In this document: one piece after another, positions 32,755 to 33,379 of the stretch
Position numbering within the stretch: position 1 is the stretch's first letter
Layout of the letters: each line of letters starts with the position of its first letter
Assembly: GCA_024644875.1 (NCBI GenBank)
Contig: JAHEGY010000047.1
Span: 1-33,379 of the forward strand
Source: Cyclobacteriaceae bacterium
Lineage (GTDB): Bacteria; Bacteroidota; Bacteroidia; Cytophagales; Cyclobacteriaceae
Length of the DNA stretch: 33,379 nucleotides
Reading direction: 5' to 3'
Notes under the pieces: model-generated
What the model was told of the DNA's origin: nothing
The model's database searches: none
The model's input: only the letters and a program-made list of their open reading frames with translations
Translations under genes and position numbers: made by a program

Positions 32755-33379
32755 ACCCACCCTGTACATAATTCTGTTTTTCTGGCAAATCAGTGCAATC
32801 GCCCAGGACGATCTGATGAATCTGATAAAAGATACTGTTCCGGATGTGGAACCCGTCAGGTCCATATTTAATGGGACCCGTATCATAAACGGGCATTCTG
32901 TTGAGACCCGGGGTGCAGGTACATTGGAGGTGATCTTCATGCATCGTTTTGGCAGTTTGAATTCCGGCGCCTATAATTTCTGGGGACTGGATGAAGCCTG
33001 GATACGACTGGGTCTGGAATATTCTATTACAGATGATCTTACCATTGGAGTTGGAAGAAGCAGTTATGAGAAGACCTATGATGGATTCCTGAAGTACCGC
33101 TTTATTGAGCAGAAAAAAGGCGCCAGGAATTTTCCTTTTACAGCTACCGGATTTGTCAGTATGGCCATTAATACCCTAAAGCCGACCGATCCGGAACAGG
33201 AGATCCAGTTTCCTTCCCGTTTATCTTATGCTTACCAGGTTATTATGGCAAGGAAATTCAACAAAAATCTCTCCCTGCAACTGACACCAACACTGGTACA
33301 TCATAACCTGGTGGCAACCCCTGAAGAAAACAATGATATTTTTGCCCTTGGATTTGGAGGGCGATATAAAGTAAGCAAA
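32738..33379 (+). CDS. DUF5777 family beta-barrel protein, 3' truncated by the window
   Basis: 214 codons are visible, open to the last base. The signal peptide NQLIKPTLYIILFFWQISAIAQ is followed by DDLMNLIKDTVPDVEPVRSIF and NGTRIINGHSVETRGAGTLEVIFMHRFG. Next come a LNSGAYNFWGLDEAWIRLGLEYSITDDLTIGVGRSSYEKTYDG stretch and alternating strands typical of a barrel. These proteins are predicted outer membrane barrels, often found next to cytochrome- and YceI-type genes in Bacteroidota. The start lies 17 bases inside the YceI gene, which implies coupling. Function is not established; a porin or an electron-transfer conduit are both possible. Confidence 0.8.
   Translation, partial: MNQLIKPTLYIILFFWQISAIAQDDLMNLIKDTVPDVEPVRSIFNGTRIINGHSVETRGAGTLEVIFMHRFGSLNSGAYNFWGLDEAWIRLGLEYSITDDLTIGVGRSSYEKTYDGFLKYRFIEQKKGARNFPFTATGFVSMAINTLKPTDPEQEIQFPSRLSYAYQVIMARKFNKNLSLQLTPTLVHHNLVATPEENNDIFALGFGGRYKVSK

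Noticed and set aside
1-33379. tRNA, rRNA, CRISPR array, insertion sequence or prophage
   Set aside because: Looked for on both strands; no cloverleaf-like arms, repeat-spacer array, transposase or integrase was recognised.

Overview
The window looks like chromosomal DNA of a Bacteroidota member, most likely Cytophagia-like (the class is a low-confidence guess). The signs are moderate-to-low GC, start codons with few clear Shine-Dalgarno sequences, and many lipoproteins. Several families are also typical of this phylum: DUF5777 barrel, sigma factor coupled to an anti-sigma/barrel protein, Bacteroidota-type glycogen synthase, and a cytochrome-like CX4CH lipoprotein pair. No rRNA, tRNA, CRISPR array, insertion sequence or prophage was seen. 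The window opens inside an amidohydrolase gene and ends inside a DUF5777 barrel gene.

Layout. 1-2959: YtcJ-like amidohydrolase (partial), a small orphan ORF, a CarboxypepD-regulatory-like exported protein and an Asp/Glu racemase. 3059-8309: a glycogen island with a eukaryote-type branching enzyme, a GT4/GT5-like glycogen synthase and a short alpha-glucan phosphorylase homologue whose PLP lysine position is threonine. 8552-12785: a degenerate receiver protein, a two-helix K+ channel with an RCK domain, a small conserved hypothetical, an EamA transporter and DusB. 12823-16817: a rightward gene train of CPBP protease, DUF2007, CdsA, glutamate dehydrogenase and phosphatidylserine decarboxylase. 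16973-21904: PurE, a membrane protein, a TPR protein coupled to a polytopic membrane protein, and a glycosyltransferase that overlaps it tail to tail. 22095-27067: a secreted hypothetical, a Tat-exported sugar isomerase-like protein, a DUF418 membrane protein, two 26-bp perfect palindromes, and a GH27 alpha-galactosidase lipoprotein. 27534-29020: a Crp/Fnr regulator followed at once by a CRP-like palindrome, a 32-residue membrane protein, a DUF2892 protein and a lipoprotein. 29289-33379: an ECF sigma factor, an anti-sigma/barrel fusion, two cytochrome-like lipoproteins, a YceI protein and a DUF5777 barrel.

The parts most worth following up are: the PLP-lysine-less phosphorylase homologue inside a glycogen cluster; the self-contained Crp regulator-site-microprotein unit, where the recognition helix and the DNA site agree; the helically phased palindrome pair with no regulator nearby; and the envelope redox cluster at the right end.
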